A stretch of DNA of 40,448 bases from Novosphingobium sp. PhB57 (GTDB taxonomy: Bacteria; Pseudomonadota; Alphaproteobacteria; Sphingomonadales; Sphingomonadaceae), in NCBI RefSeq assembly GCF_004342985.1, contig NZ_SMBO01000017.1, positions 1-40,448 of the forward strand, read 5' to 3'. The position numbers and the translations under genes were made by a program. This document shows, in pieces, positions 33,714 to 40,448 of the stretch. How positions within the stretch are numbered: the stretch's first letter is position 1; the number at the start of each line of letters is the position of its first letter. The notes below the pieces were generated by a model, which saw nothing but the letters and a program-made list of their open reading frames with translations, did not search any database and had not been told where the DNA came from.

Positions 33714-33799
33714 CGGTGGGATCTTCACGCGGGCAGGCTCCGGAGGATTGGACCCTTGCGCAACCCGCGAGGGCGGGCAAGGTTCCTGCCCGCCCTGCG

Positions 33800-35620
33800 C
33801 TATTCCGCCGCCTCGATCATCGCTTCGGCTTCCGCCGCCTGACGGGCCCACATCTCGGCATAGAGACCGTCCTGCCGCAGCAGTTCGGCATGGGTGCCGC
33901 TTTCGGACAGGCGGCCGTCGTTGAGCACCAGGATCCGGTCCGAGTCCGAGATCGTCGACAGGCGGTGCGCGATCGAGAGGCTCGTGCGGTTTTCCGAGAC
34001 GCGGTGCAGCGTGGCCAGGATGTCCTGCTCGGTGCGGGTGTCGAGCGCGGATGTCGCCTCGTCCAGCAGCAGGATCGGCGGGTTCTTCACCAGCGTGCGG
34101 GCAATGGCGACGCGCTGCTTCTCGCCGCCCGAGAGCTTGAGGCCGCGCTCGCCCACTTCCGTGGCGAAGCCTTGCGGGAGGCGGTCGATCAGGCCCATCA
34201 GCGCCGCGCCGCGCGCGGCCGATTCGATGTCCGCCTGAACCGCGTCGTCGCGGCCGTAGCCGATGTTGTAGCCGATGGTGTCGTTGAACAGCACCGAATC
34301 CTGCGGGACGATGCCGATGGCGGCGCGCAGCGATTCCTGCGTGATGCCGGCGATGTCCTGGCCGTCGATGAGAATGCGGCCTTCCTGCGGATCGTAGAAA
34401 CGGAACAGCAGCCGCGCGAGCGTGGACTTGCCCGCGCCGGAGGGACCGACGACGGCGAAGTTCTGGCCCGCCGGAACTTCGAACGTCAGGCCCTTGAGGA
34501 TGCGGCGGTCGGGCTCGTAGCCGAAGACCACGTTGTCGAACACGATCGACGGCCGCTGGATCACCAGCGCCGGGGCGCCGGGCTTGTCCGAGACTTCCTG
34601 CGGTTCGTCGAGCAGGCGGAACATCTCCGCCATGTCGATCAGGCCCTGCCGGATCGTGCGATAGACCATGCCCAGCATGTCGAGCGGGCGGAACAGCTGC
34701 GTCAGGTAAGTCTGCACGAAGACGAGCTGGCCGGCGGTATATTGCCCCTTGTACCAGCCCCACACGGTATAGCCGAGCGCGCCGGCCATCAGCAGGTTCA
34801 CCACCACGCCTTGCGCGATATTGAGCAGTCCCAGCGAATTCTCGCTCTTCACTGCCGCCACGGCATAGGCCCGCGTCGCCTGCGCATAGCGTTCCTGCTC
34901 GCGATGCTCGGCGGAGAAATACTTCACCGTCTCGTAGTTGAGCAGCGAGTCCACCGCCCGCGCCAGCGCCTGCCCGTCCAGCCGGTTCATCTGTTCGCGC
35001 AGCTTGGTGCGCCATTCGGTGATCGTGCGCGTCACCCAGATATAGGCGGCGATGGCCAGGGCCGTCGCGATCACGAGGCCGGGGCCGAAATTGATGTAGA
35101 AGATCACGGCCACGACCACGAGTTGCAGGATCGTGGGCGCGATGTTGAACAGCATGAAGTAGAGCATCGTGTCGATGCTCTTGGTGCCGCGCTCGATGGT
35201 CTTGGTCACTTCGCCGGTGCGGCGCGCCAGGTGGAAGCGCAGCGAAAGGCGGTGGAGCTGGCCGAACACGTTCTCCGCCAGTTCGCGCGTCGCGTCCTGG
35301 CCGACGCGCTCGAACACGATGTTGCGGAAGTTGTCGAAGGCGGTCTGGATCAGGCGGCCCGCCGCGTAGCCCAGCACCATGAGCATCGCCAGTTGCACCA
35401 GCCTGGGGCCGGTGGCGCCCATGAGGTCTACCGCCCATTTCATCAGGTAGGGCAGCGCCAGCTGCGTCGCGGTGGACAGCAGGATGAACACGCAGGCCCA
35501 GACGATCCGCCAGCGCAGCGCCGGATTTCCGACGGGCCAGAGATAAGGCATGAAGCGCAGCAGGGTGCGCCAGCCATCGTGGCGGGCGCGCGAATCGGTG
35601 ACGGCGGTGTCTGGCGGCAT
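33800..35620 (-). CDS. Atm1-type ABC exporter (glutathione conjugate/metal-thiol)
   Basis: The 606-aa half-transporter has six membrane helices, then an ATPase with Walker A VVGPSGAGKST, signature LSGGEKQR, Walker B ILLLDEATSALD and the H-loop AHRLST. The long conserved run RNIVFERVGQDATRELAENV, RRTGEVTKTIERGTKSIDTM and SLLNYETVKYF identifies the Atm1/ABCB7/HMT1 group. It is very close to NaAtm1 of Novosphingobium aromaticivorans, which moves glutathione derivatives and protects against heavy metals such as mercury and silver. Mitochondrial Atm1 supports cytosolic Fe-S assembly. It works as a homodimer in the inner membrane. The gene seems monocistronic or followed by the 61-aa ORF. Confidence 0.95.
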   Translation of the reverse strand: MPPDTAVTDSRARHDGWRTLLRFMPYLWPVGNPALRWRIVWACVFILLSTATQLALPYLMKWAVDLMGATGPRLVQLAMLMVLGYAAGRLIQTAFDNFRNIVFERVGQDATRELAENVFGQLHRLSLRFHLARRTGEVTKTIERGTKSIDTMLYFMLFNIAPTILQLVVVAVIFYINFGPGLVIATALAIAAYIWVTRTITEWRTKLREQMNRLDGQALARAVDSLLNYETVKYFSAEHREQERYAQATRAYAVAAVKSENSLGLLNIAQGVVVNLLMAGALGYTVWGWYKGQYTAGQLVFVQTYLTQLFRPLDMLGMVYRTIRQGLIDMAEMFRLLDEPQEVSDKPGAPALVIQRPSIVFDNVVFGYEPDRRILKGLTFEVPAGQNFAVVGPSGAGKSTLARLLFRFYDPQEGRILIDGQDIAGITQESLRAAIGIVPQDSVLFNDTIGYNIGYGRDDAVQADIESAARGAALMGLIDRLPQGFATEVGERGLKLSGGEKQRVAIARTLVKNPPILLLDEATSALDTRTEQDILATLHRVSENRTSLSIAHRLSTISDSDRILVLNDGRLSESGTHAELLRQDGLYAEMWARQAAEAEAMIEAAE

Positions 35621-35765
35621 CGGCGCTATTTAGGGTGCCGGCGCCAATAGACAATCGCGGGGACGTGACAGGGGCGCGCGACGGGCGGGCGCGAGACACT
35701 AAGCACCGGGCCAATCTGCGGCCGCGGGCAGGGCGTAACCCCCGCTCCGGGCATAAGCCAGCCGC

Positions 35766-36725
35766 TCAGGACCCCTTGGGCATGTCGAACAGGATGCGCC
35801 GGGTGGAGAAGTCGATGGCGATCCGCTTGAACACCCGCAGTTCGCGCATGCCCAGGAAGATGGCGGGTCGCTTGCGCAAGTTCAGCTCCTTGAAGGCCGG
35901 CGCATCGGCGAAGGCGATCAGCACGTTGGAGATGTTCACGTCGTCTATCTGCAGCTTGCGGGCGAGGCCGAGGCCCGCGGGAAGCTCGTGGCCCGTCACG
36001 GAGAGCAGGGTGGTCTGGCCGGTGGACCTGTCGCGGATGGCGCGTTGCAGGGCGAGGTTGCCGATGGTGGAACTGGCACCGGTGTCGATCACCACATCGG
36101 CGCGGATACCGTCGATCAGGGCGTTGGTCATGATCAGACGCCCCGCCTTCTTGCGGGCGCGCACGATGATCTCGTAGCCGCTGCTGCCGCCCAGGCTCTG
36201 CGCATCGCCGATGGCGATGGTATTCTTCGTGAAGTCGAGCACGACCCGCTGGTCCTGCAGGCTGTCAGTGCCGACGATCCCGTCCGCGCCGATGTGCTGG
36301 CGTTCGAGCAGGGGTACGGTGAGGCCCGAATAGGATTTCAGCCCGATGTCGAGCGAGTCGAGCCGGGCGGTGGCGACGCTGCTCATGCCGCCCATGCTGA
36401 TGACCCGCACGATCGGCCCCGGCACCAGTCCCAGCTTTCCCGCCAGCGCGGACGACACCACCGTGGTCTGCGAGCCGGTGTCGATGAGGAAGTTGTAGGG
36501 GCCGCGGCCCTCCACGCCCACCGAGACGGTCATGCGGTCGTCGTCGTCGGCCTGGCCCTGGATCGGCGCATCCATATCATTGTCGAAATGCTGCGGGCCA
36601 GGCTGTTTCGGGACCGGTTGCGGCAGTTGGACCGCGATCGGCTGGGACGGCGGGGGGAGAGGCTGTGCGCCCAGGATCGCCACTTCGGCGAAGATGAGCG
36701 TCAGCCCGAGGGCTGCTCCTGGCAT
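35766..36725 (-). CDS. Secreted retropepsin-like aspartic protease with two DTG motifs
   Basis: The 319-aa protein begins with a signal-like hydrophobic segment (MPGAALGLTLIFAEVAILGAQP) and a Pro/Gln-rich linker. Two aspartic protease lobes follow: FLIDTGSQTTVVSSALA in the first and VVIDTGASSTIGNLALQ in the second. Both retain the catalytic D-T-G, so the single chain could build a complete pepsin-like active site without dimerising. The family (retroviral-type aspartyl proteases of alphaproteobacteria) is poorly studied. AGGAGAG precedes the ATG. The gene lies 50 bases after the GT14 gene on the same strand and may be read with the polysaccharide operon. Confidence 0.87.
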   Translation of the reverse strand: MPGAALGLTLIFAEVAILGAQPLPPPSQPIAVQLPQPVPKQPGPQHFDNDMDAPIQGQADDDDRMTVSVGVEGRGPYNFLIDTGSQTTVVSSALAGKLGLVPGPIVRVISMGGMSSVATARLDSLDIGLKSYSGLTVPLLERQHIGADGIVGTDSLQDQRVVLDFTKNTIAIGDAQSLGGSSGYEIIVRARKKAGRLIMTNALIDGIRADVVIDTGASSTIGNLALQRAIRDRSTGQTTLLSVTGHELPAGLGLARKLQIDDVNISNVLIAFADAPAFKELNLRKRPAIFLGMRELRVFKRIAIDFSTRRILFDMPKGS

Positions 36726-36775
36726 CGTTCTCTCCTGCGCACCGCTATTTTGCGGATGTCGCAGGGTCGATCATA

Positions 36776-37693
36776 TCACTCGGGCCGGGGCGACACCAAT
36801 GTTTCCGCATGGCCGCCGTCCCGTTCCGGCGCATGCGGCAGTGCAGGGGAATCGAGGAAGAACGGGTCGTGCGCCGCCGAAACCTTGCGCATGAACCAGG
36901 CATCGCTCGCGGCCACTTCCGCGAGGTCCCTCGCGCCGAGCAGGCGCGGGCTGGACGAACCTTGCGGGAAGCGGACGAAGCGCTGGTTGGCGGCGATCCG
37001 GTCGGGAAAGAAATGCGCGACCAGCGTGGGCACGACATGTTCGTCGCTGCAAAGCGTGCCCTTCAGGCGGCCGCTCCGCAGCAGCGGCGGAAGCTCGCGG
37101 GCCAGCATGTCGAGCGCATCGGCGGGAAGCGACCACCACTGCGAGCCATAGGCCCAGGTCCCGAAGGGCTGCGCGCGTTCGCGTCCCAGCTTGCCGCGCG
37201 TGCGGTCCAGCCAGCGCGCCAGGCGGCGAAGCTCCCAGGTGGCGGCATAGGCGAGCCGGTCCCGCGCGGGGTCGAGCCGCAGCCAGCGGGTGTCGAAACG
37301 ATAAGTCTGCATGCGCTCGGCCATGTGGCCGGGCCGCAGTTCGACATGGCAGAGGTTCGCCCCCAGCGCGCGCGCCATGTCCGCGCGGGCGGCCACCGGC
37401 CAGTCGGTGCCGCTGAGCAGATGGGCGCGTTCGCAGCCGAGGCGGGTCGCCTCTCGTACCAGCTTCGCGGTGGCGGCCACCTGGCTCCAGTGGCCCCAGC
37501 GCACGGCGACCGGGTCCGCCACCAGATGCACGCGTCCGGCGGGACCGGGCAGGCGCTTGCGCAAGGCGTGCCAGAGCGCCGAGCGGCGGTCGGCGTGGAT
37601 CACCGCGAAATCCTCGGCGCTTGCGGCCAGCAGCGTCTCGATCAGGCGTTCGAGCTGCTCCGGCGCATCGTGGGCGAGCAGCAGGTAGGCCAT
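36776..37693 (-). CDS. GT14-type beta-1,6-N-acetylglucosaminyltransferase-like protein
   Basis: The 305-aa product resembles the Core-2/I-branching (GT14) family: MAYLLLAHDAPEQLERLIETLL at the start, HLLSGTDWPV, FGTWAYGSQWWSLPADAL and LCSDEHVVPTLVAHFFPD. Bacterial members add branching or capping sugars to surface polysaccharides; donor and acceptor are not predictable. ATG 37693 is used, with GTG 37699 as an alternative. It is the third gene of a GT2-flippase-GT14 operon, 12 bases after the flippase stop. Confidence 0.86.
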   Translation of the reverse strand: MAYLLLAHDAPEQLERLIETLLAASAEDFAVIHADRRSALWHALRKRLPGPAGRVHLVADPVAVRWGHWSQVAATAKLVREATRLGCERAHLLSGTDWPVAARADMARALGANLCHVELRPGHMAERMQTYRFDTRWLRLDPARDRLAYAATWELRRLARWLDRTRGKLGRERAQPFGTWAYGSQWWSLPADALDMLARELPPLLRSGRLKGTLCSDEHVVPTLVAHFFPDRIAANQRFVRFPQGSSSPRLLGARDLAEVAASDAWFMRKVSAAHDPFFLDSPALPHAPERDGGHAETLVSPRPE

Positions 37694-37705
37694 TCTCACG
37701 GCCGG

Positions 37706-39157
37706 TCAGCCCGCCCGGCGCGACAGGATCGGACGGGACAGCGCCTCGGCCATCATGCGCACTTCCTTCCAGGCCGGATGGCGCGTCGCCGCAAGGGCCG
37801 CCAGCCAGGCGAGAACGCCGGTGGCGCTGAGCACCAGCAGGGCGAGCAGGCCCAGCTCCATGCCTTGCCAGCGCGCGATCATCAGCGGCACGCCCGCGGC
37901 CAGCGCGCAGATGCCGCTGCGGACGTAGACGTTCATCAAGGCCCCGAAGCGGAAGCCGATCAGCCGGCCGAGATAGACCGCGTAGATCGCCCACCAGACG
38001 AAGCCGTAGATCACGCGGCTCATGCCTGCGGCGTCGAGGCTGATGAAGCAGCCCGCGGTCAGGATCACCACGGCGGCCGACGTGTCGAGCAGGTTGACCC
38101 AGACGAGCTTTCGGATCTGGCCCAGCAGCAGGGGCACGTCCATTTGCAGCGGGACGGCAACGAAGAAGATCTCCCCCAGTGCGGTCCAGCGCAGCAGCGG
38201 GGCGGAGCCGATCCAGTTGGGGCCATAGAGCAGCATGACCAGCGGCTCGGCCGCCAGGGCCAGGCCGATCATCGCCGCCCAGTTGAGCGCGGTATAGCAG
38301 GCTACCAGGTGGAGATAGGGCTCGGCGAGCGGCTCGCCCGCATCGCGCTTGCGGGCGAAGGCGGAGTAGAACACGCTGCCGATGGCGCCGGTCACCAAAG
38401 TGGTGAGCTGGCCGGCCAGGGCGCTGGCGCGGCTGAACAGGCCGGTCGCGGCGATCCCGAGCAGGCGGCCGACAATCAGGTCCTGCGAACGCTGGCCGAT
38501 GGCGGCGCTGGCGCTCAGGACGAAGGACATCGAGCTGAACCCGAGCATGGGGCGCACCGATCCGGTGTCCTTCGGCAGGCGGGGACGGACGGGGCGATGG
38601 AGGTTGGCGATGGCCGCGCGCGCCATGGCGGTGGCCAGCACACCCCAGGCCAGCGAGGAGGCCCCGAAGCCGCAGGCGGCAAGGGCGATGGCGGTGCCGT
38701 TGCCGGCCAGTGCGCTGCCGGCGTTGACCTGGAAGAGCGTGCGGAAATTCATCTCGCGCACCAGCAAGGCTGCCGGAACGGTGGCGTAAGGCGTGATCAG
38801 GTAGGATGCCGCGATCAGCCAGAGCAGCGGCGCGATGGCCGGCTGGGCGTAGAAGTGCGCCACGATCGGCGCGGCCACGGCCACCACCACGGCCACCGTC
38901 CAGCCGATCGTCACGGCTACGGCCGCGTAATGGGGCAGGGCCGCGGGGCTCATTTCCGGCTGGCCCGAGATGAAGCGGGTGATGCCCAGGTCCTGGAAGA
39001 TCGAGACCAGCATGGCCGCGGCCAGCGCGATGGAGAACAGCCCGACATCGGCCGGCAGCAGGAACAGGCGCGAGATGACGATGCTCGCGACGAACTGGAT
39101 GGTGAACGTCGCGTATTGGGCGGCAAGGGACCAGAGCGCGGCGCGGCGGACCGACAT
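37706..39157 (-). CDS. Polysaccharide (lipopolysaccharide/EPS) flippase, MOP superfamily
   Basis: The 483-aa protein is an integral membrane protein with about 12-14 helices. Its start is typical of the oligosaccharide flippase family: ALWSLAAQYATFTIQFVASIVISRLFLLPADVGLFSIALAAAMLVSIFQDLGI. The second half holds MLGFSSMSFVLSASAAIGQRSQDLIVGRLLGIAATGLFSRASALAGQ, matching the Wzx/WzxC-like branch. It moves lipid-linked glycan across the inner membrane for export. ATG 39157 starts five bases after the GT2 stop, and the next gene (GT14) is 12 bases downstream. Confidence 0.92.
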   Translation of the reverse strand: MSVRRAALWSLAAQYATFTIQFVASIVISRLFLLPADVGLFSIALAAAMLVSIFQDLGITRFISGQPEMSPAALPHYAAVAVTIGWTVAVVVAVAAPIVAHFYAQPAIAPLLWLIAASYLITPYATVPAALLVREMNFRTLFQVNAGSALAGNGTAIALAACGFGASSLAWGVLATAMARAAIANLHRPVRPRLPKDTGSVRPMLGFSSMSFVLSASAAIGQRSQDLIVGRLLGIAATGLFSRASALAGQLTTLVTGAIGSVFYSAFARKRDAGEPLAEPYLHLVACYTALNWAAMIGLALAAEPLVMLLYGPNWIGSAPLLRWTALGEIFFVAVPLQMDVPLLLGQIRKLVWVNLLDTSAAVVILTAGCFISLDAAGMSRVIYGFVWWAIYAVYLGRLIGFRFGALMNVYVRSGICALAAGVPLMIARWQGMELGLLALLVLSATGVLAWLAALAATRHPAWKEVRMMAEALSRPILSRRAG

Positions 39158-39162
39158 CGCGC

Positions 39163-40155
39163 TCAGTTCCGCGCCAGCGCGGCGGCAAGGCGCGCGGCGC
39201 GCAGGGGCTCGCCGAAGCGAAGAAGCCGGGCGACCGTACGCCACAGTCCATCGCGGCGTCCGCCCTCGCGCACATGGTCGAGGAGGATCTCGAAGCCGTC
39301 GTCCCGCATTGCGGCAGGCGACCAGCGCAGGCTCAGGGCCACACGCTCGCGCGCGGCCTGCGATACGCCGCTCCGCCCGAACAGCGCGTCGAGTTCGTCG
39401 ATGGCGGGCAGGCGGGAGAGATGCTCGGTCGGATCCGGGTGTCCGTCCCGGCGTTCTTCCCAGGCCAGGCGCGCGATCACGGCCCCGATCTGCTGCTCGG
39501 TGGAATGGCGCGCGGATACCTGGTCGGGATAGCGGCGATAGCGCAGCAGGCGTTCGGGAATGTTGCCCATCCGGGTCACGCTGGAAAGCCTGAGCCAGAG
39601 GTCCAGGTCCTCGCAGTGGCGGAACGCGGCGTGATAGCCGCCGACGGAGAGCACCACGTCGCGGCGATACATCACTGCGGGATGGCAGATGAGCTGTTCG
39701 CCCTGCTCGATTGCCGCCAGCATTTCCTCGTGGACGAGCGGATGGTCTGCCCCGCTGCGCACCAGCGCTTCGCCGTGCTCGCCGATGTCCTCGCTCCAGC
39801 TTCCGACGACGCCGTAGTCCGGATGGTCGGTCAGGAAGGCGACTTGGCGAGCGAAACGCTCCGGGCGGCAGATGTCGTCGGCATCCATGCGGGCCACGAG
39901 CGGCGCCTGGGCCATGCCGAGCAATTGGTTGAGACTGGCGATCAGGCCGCGGTTTTCACGGATCACCGGCCGAACGCGCGAATCGGCCTCGGCATATCGC
40001 CGGATGATCGCCGCCGAACCGTCGGTCGATCCGTCGTCCAGGATCAGCAGCTCGAAATCGGCAAAGCTCTGGCCAAGCACGCTCTCTATGGCGAGCGGCA
40101 GGAATCGCTCGCCATTGTAGACGCTCATGGCAACGCTGATCGCCGGTTTCGGCAT
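39163..40155 (-). CDS. GT2-family glycosyltransferase
   Basis: The 330-aa protein has the GT-A fold of family 2: ISVAMSVYNGERFLPLAIESVLGQSFADFELLILDDGSTDGS, followed by the metal-binding MDADDICRPERFARQ and the acceptor segment HCEDLDLWLRLS (the ED motif of the catalytic base). It transfers a sugar to a growing surface polysaccharide. ATG 40155 is taken because the family core begins just after; a TTG upstream (40245) is possible. GGGAG lies 13 bases before the ATG. It is the first visible gene of the operon with the flippase and GT14. Confidence 0.9.
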   Translation of the reverse strand: MPKPAISVAMSVYNGERFLPLAIESVLGQSFADFELLILDDGSTDGSAAIIRRYAEADSRVRPVIRENRGLIASLNQLLGMAQAPLVARMDADDICRPERFARQVAFLTDHPDYGVVGSWSEDIGEHGEALVRSGADHPLVHEEMLAAIEQGEQLICHPAVMYRRDVVLSVGGYHAAFRHCEDLDLWLRLSSVTRMGNIPERLLRYRRYPDQVSARHSTEQQIGAVIARLAWEERRDGHPDPTEHLSRLPAIDELDALFGRSGVSQAARERVALSLRWSPAAMRDDGFEILLDHVREGGRRDGLWRTVARLLRFGEPLRAARLAAALARN

Positions 40156-40448
40156 GGACGCTTCGGAACTCCCTCTGGACGCGGCAAATGGCTCGGCTGC
40201 TGCCTTATGCGAGGCTGGTAAAGAAAGCGTGAGGTGATTGTCCAAGGTCCCCCGCAGGGACAGGGAAATGGCCAGGGGTTGTTGTCCCGCGATCCACCCC
40301 CATATTTGCCCGTGAAGAGGTCGAACCCACGGGAAACCGCGGTAATTTCAGAAATGTCGTTTTTTTGAAATTAGTGTTTGACCGAATCACGGGGTGCTTT
40401 TAGAGGGCCTCTCACCGCAGCGGACCACACGGTCTTGCAGCGGTCGCC
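40156..40448. other. Region upstream of polysaccharide operon
   Basis: These roughly 290 bases to the window edge contain no supported gene. An AT-rich block (40335-40380, with a T7 run near 40361-40367) stands out against the GC-rich surroundings and probably holds the promoter of the operon on the minus strand. Confidence 0.45.

Noticed and set aside
33716..35650. 644-codon plus-strand frame opposite the Atm1 gene
   Set aside because: Antisense shadow; the minus strand encodes all ABC transporter motifs in order.
36771..39275. 834-codon minus-strand frame overlapping the flippase and GT14 genes
   Set aside because: Out-of-frame shadow. The flippase and GT14 frames have recognisable families and tight operon spacing.

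Overview
The window is a high-GC chromosomal segment from an alphaproteobacterium, almost certainly a sphingomonad (Sphingomonadaceae, Novosphingobium-like). The signs are an Atm1-type ABC transporter very close to the crystallised Novosphingobium aromaticivorans protein as I remember it, two TonB-dependent receptors, a GGAAC-N16-CGTT (EcfG-type) promoter, a CTTG-N17 heat-shock-type promoter before hslVU, and a ubiquinol-cytochrome c chaperone family gene next to a DUF177 gene. No plasmid, phage or CRISPR functions are visible. The only mobile DNA is a decayed IS3-family remnant beside the initiator tRNA gene.

Layout. 1-850: initiator tRNA-Met and the IS3 remnant. 850-2800: a CorA-type metal transporter, then a two-gene unit of a manganese-type cupin (hydroxynitrile-lyase-like) and a small tautomerase. 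2855-5250: a siderophore-interacting flavoreductase and an O-methyltransferase, divergent from an AraC regulator. 5287-7310: a secreted GH84 beta-N-acetylglucosaminidase with a repeat resembling a GlcNAc-regulon operator at its start. 7520-8060: a PRC-barrel protein behind a predicted general-stress promoter. 8096-12237: a TonB receptor followed by a TetR gene, divergent from a secreted class II cyclic-nucleotide phosphodiesterase. 12203-16284: a cobalamin-riboswitch operon (btuB-like receptor plus a PepSY membrane protein), with a possible leader ORF running into the aptamer. 16438-21871: an AsmA protein, a pyruvate:quinone oxidoreductase (PoxB), a small secreted protein with a duplicated Cys motif, and an unknown cytoplasmic protein. 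21847-26841: a sensory operon of hybrid histidine kinase, CheR and CheB. 27021-30767: housekeeping genes (DUF177/YceD, ubiquinol-cytochrome c chaperone, BamE, HslV, HslU). 30867-32296: a GFA protein, a phytanoyl-CoA-dioxygenase-like enzyme and a DUF1737 protein. 32315-40155: a GT61 glycosyltransferase, a 61-aa secreted ORF, Atm1, a duplicated-DTG aspartic protease, and a polysaccharide operon (GT2, flippase, GT14).

How it fits together. Much of the window serves envelope and nutrient traffic: corrinoid import under B12 feedback, a second TonB receptor of unknown substrate, ferric-siderophore reduction, aminosugar release, and surface polysaccharide assembly. The most promising unusual system is the B12 operon. 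A four-helix, histidine-bearing PepSY protein of the type that includes ferrisiderophore reductases is co-transcribed with the corrinoid receptor. The riboswitch aptamer overlaps a short ORF that has a perfect Shine-Dalgarno sequence. Other signals to follow are an apparently leaderless heat-shock promoter for hslVU, the operator-like direct repeat before the GH84 gene, and a secreted protein built from two CxxxGxxRK(V/I)C units.
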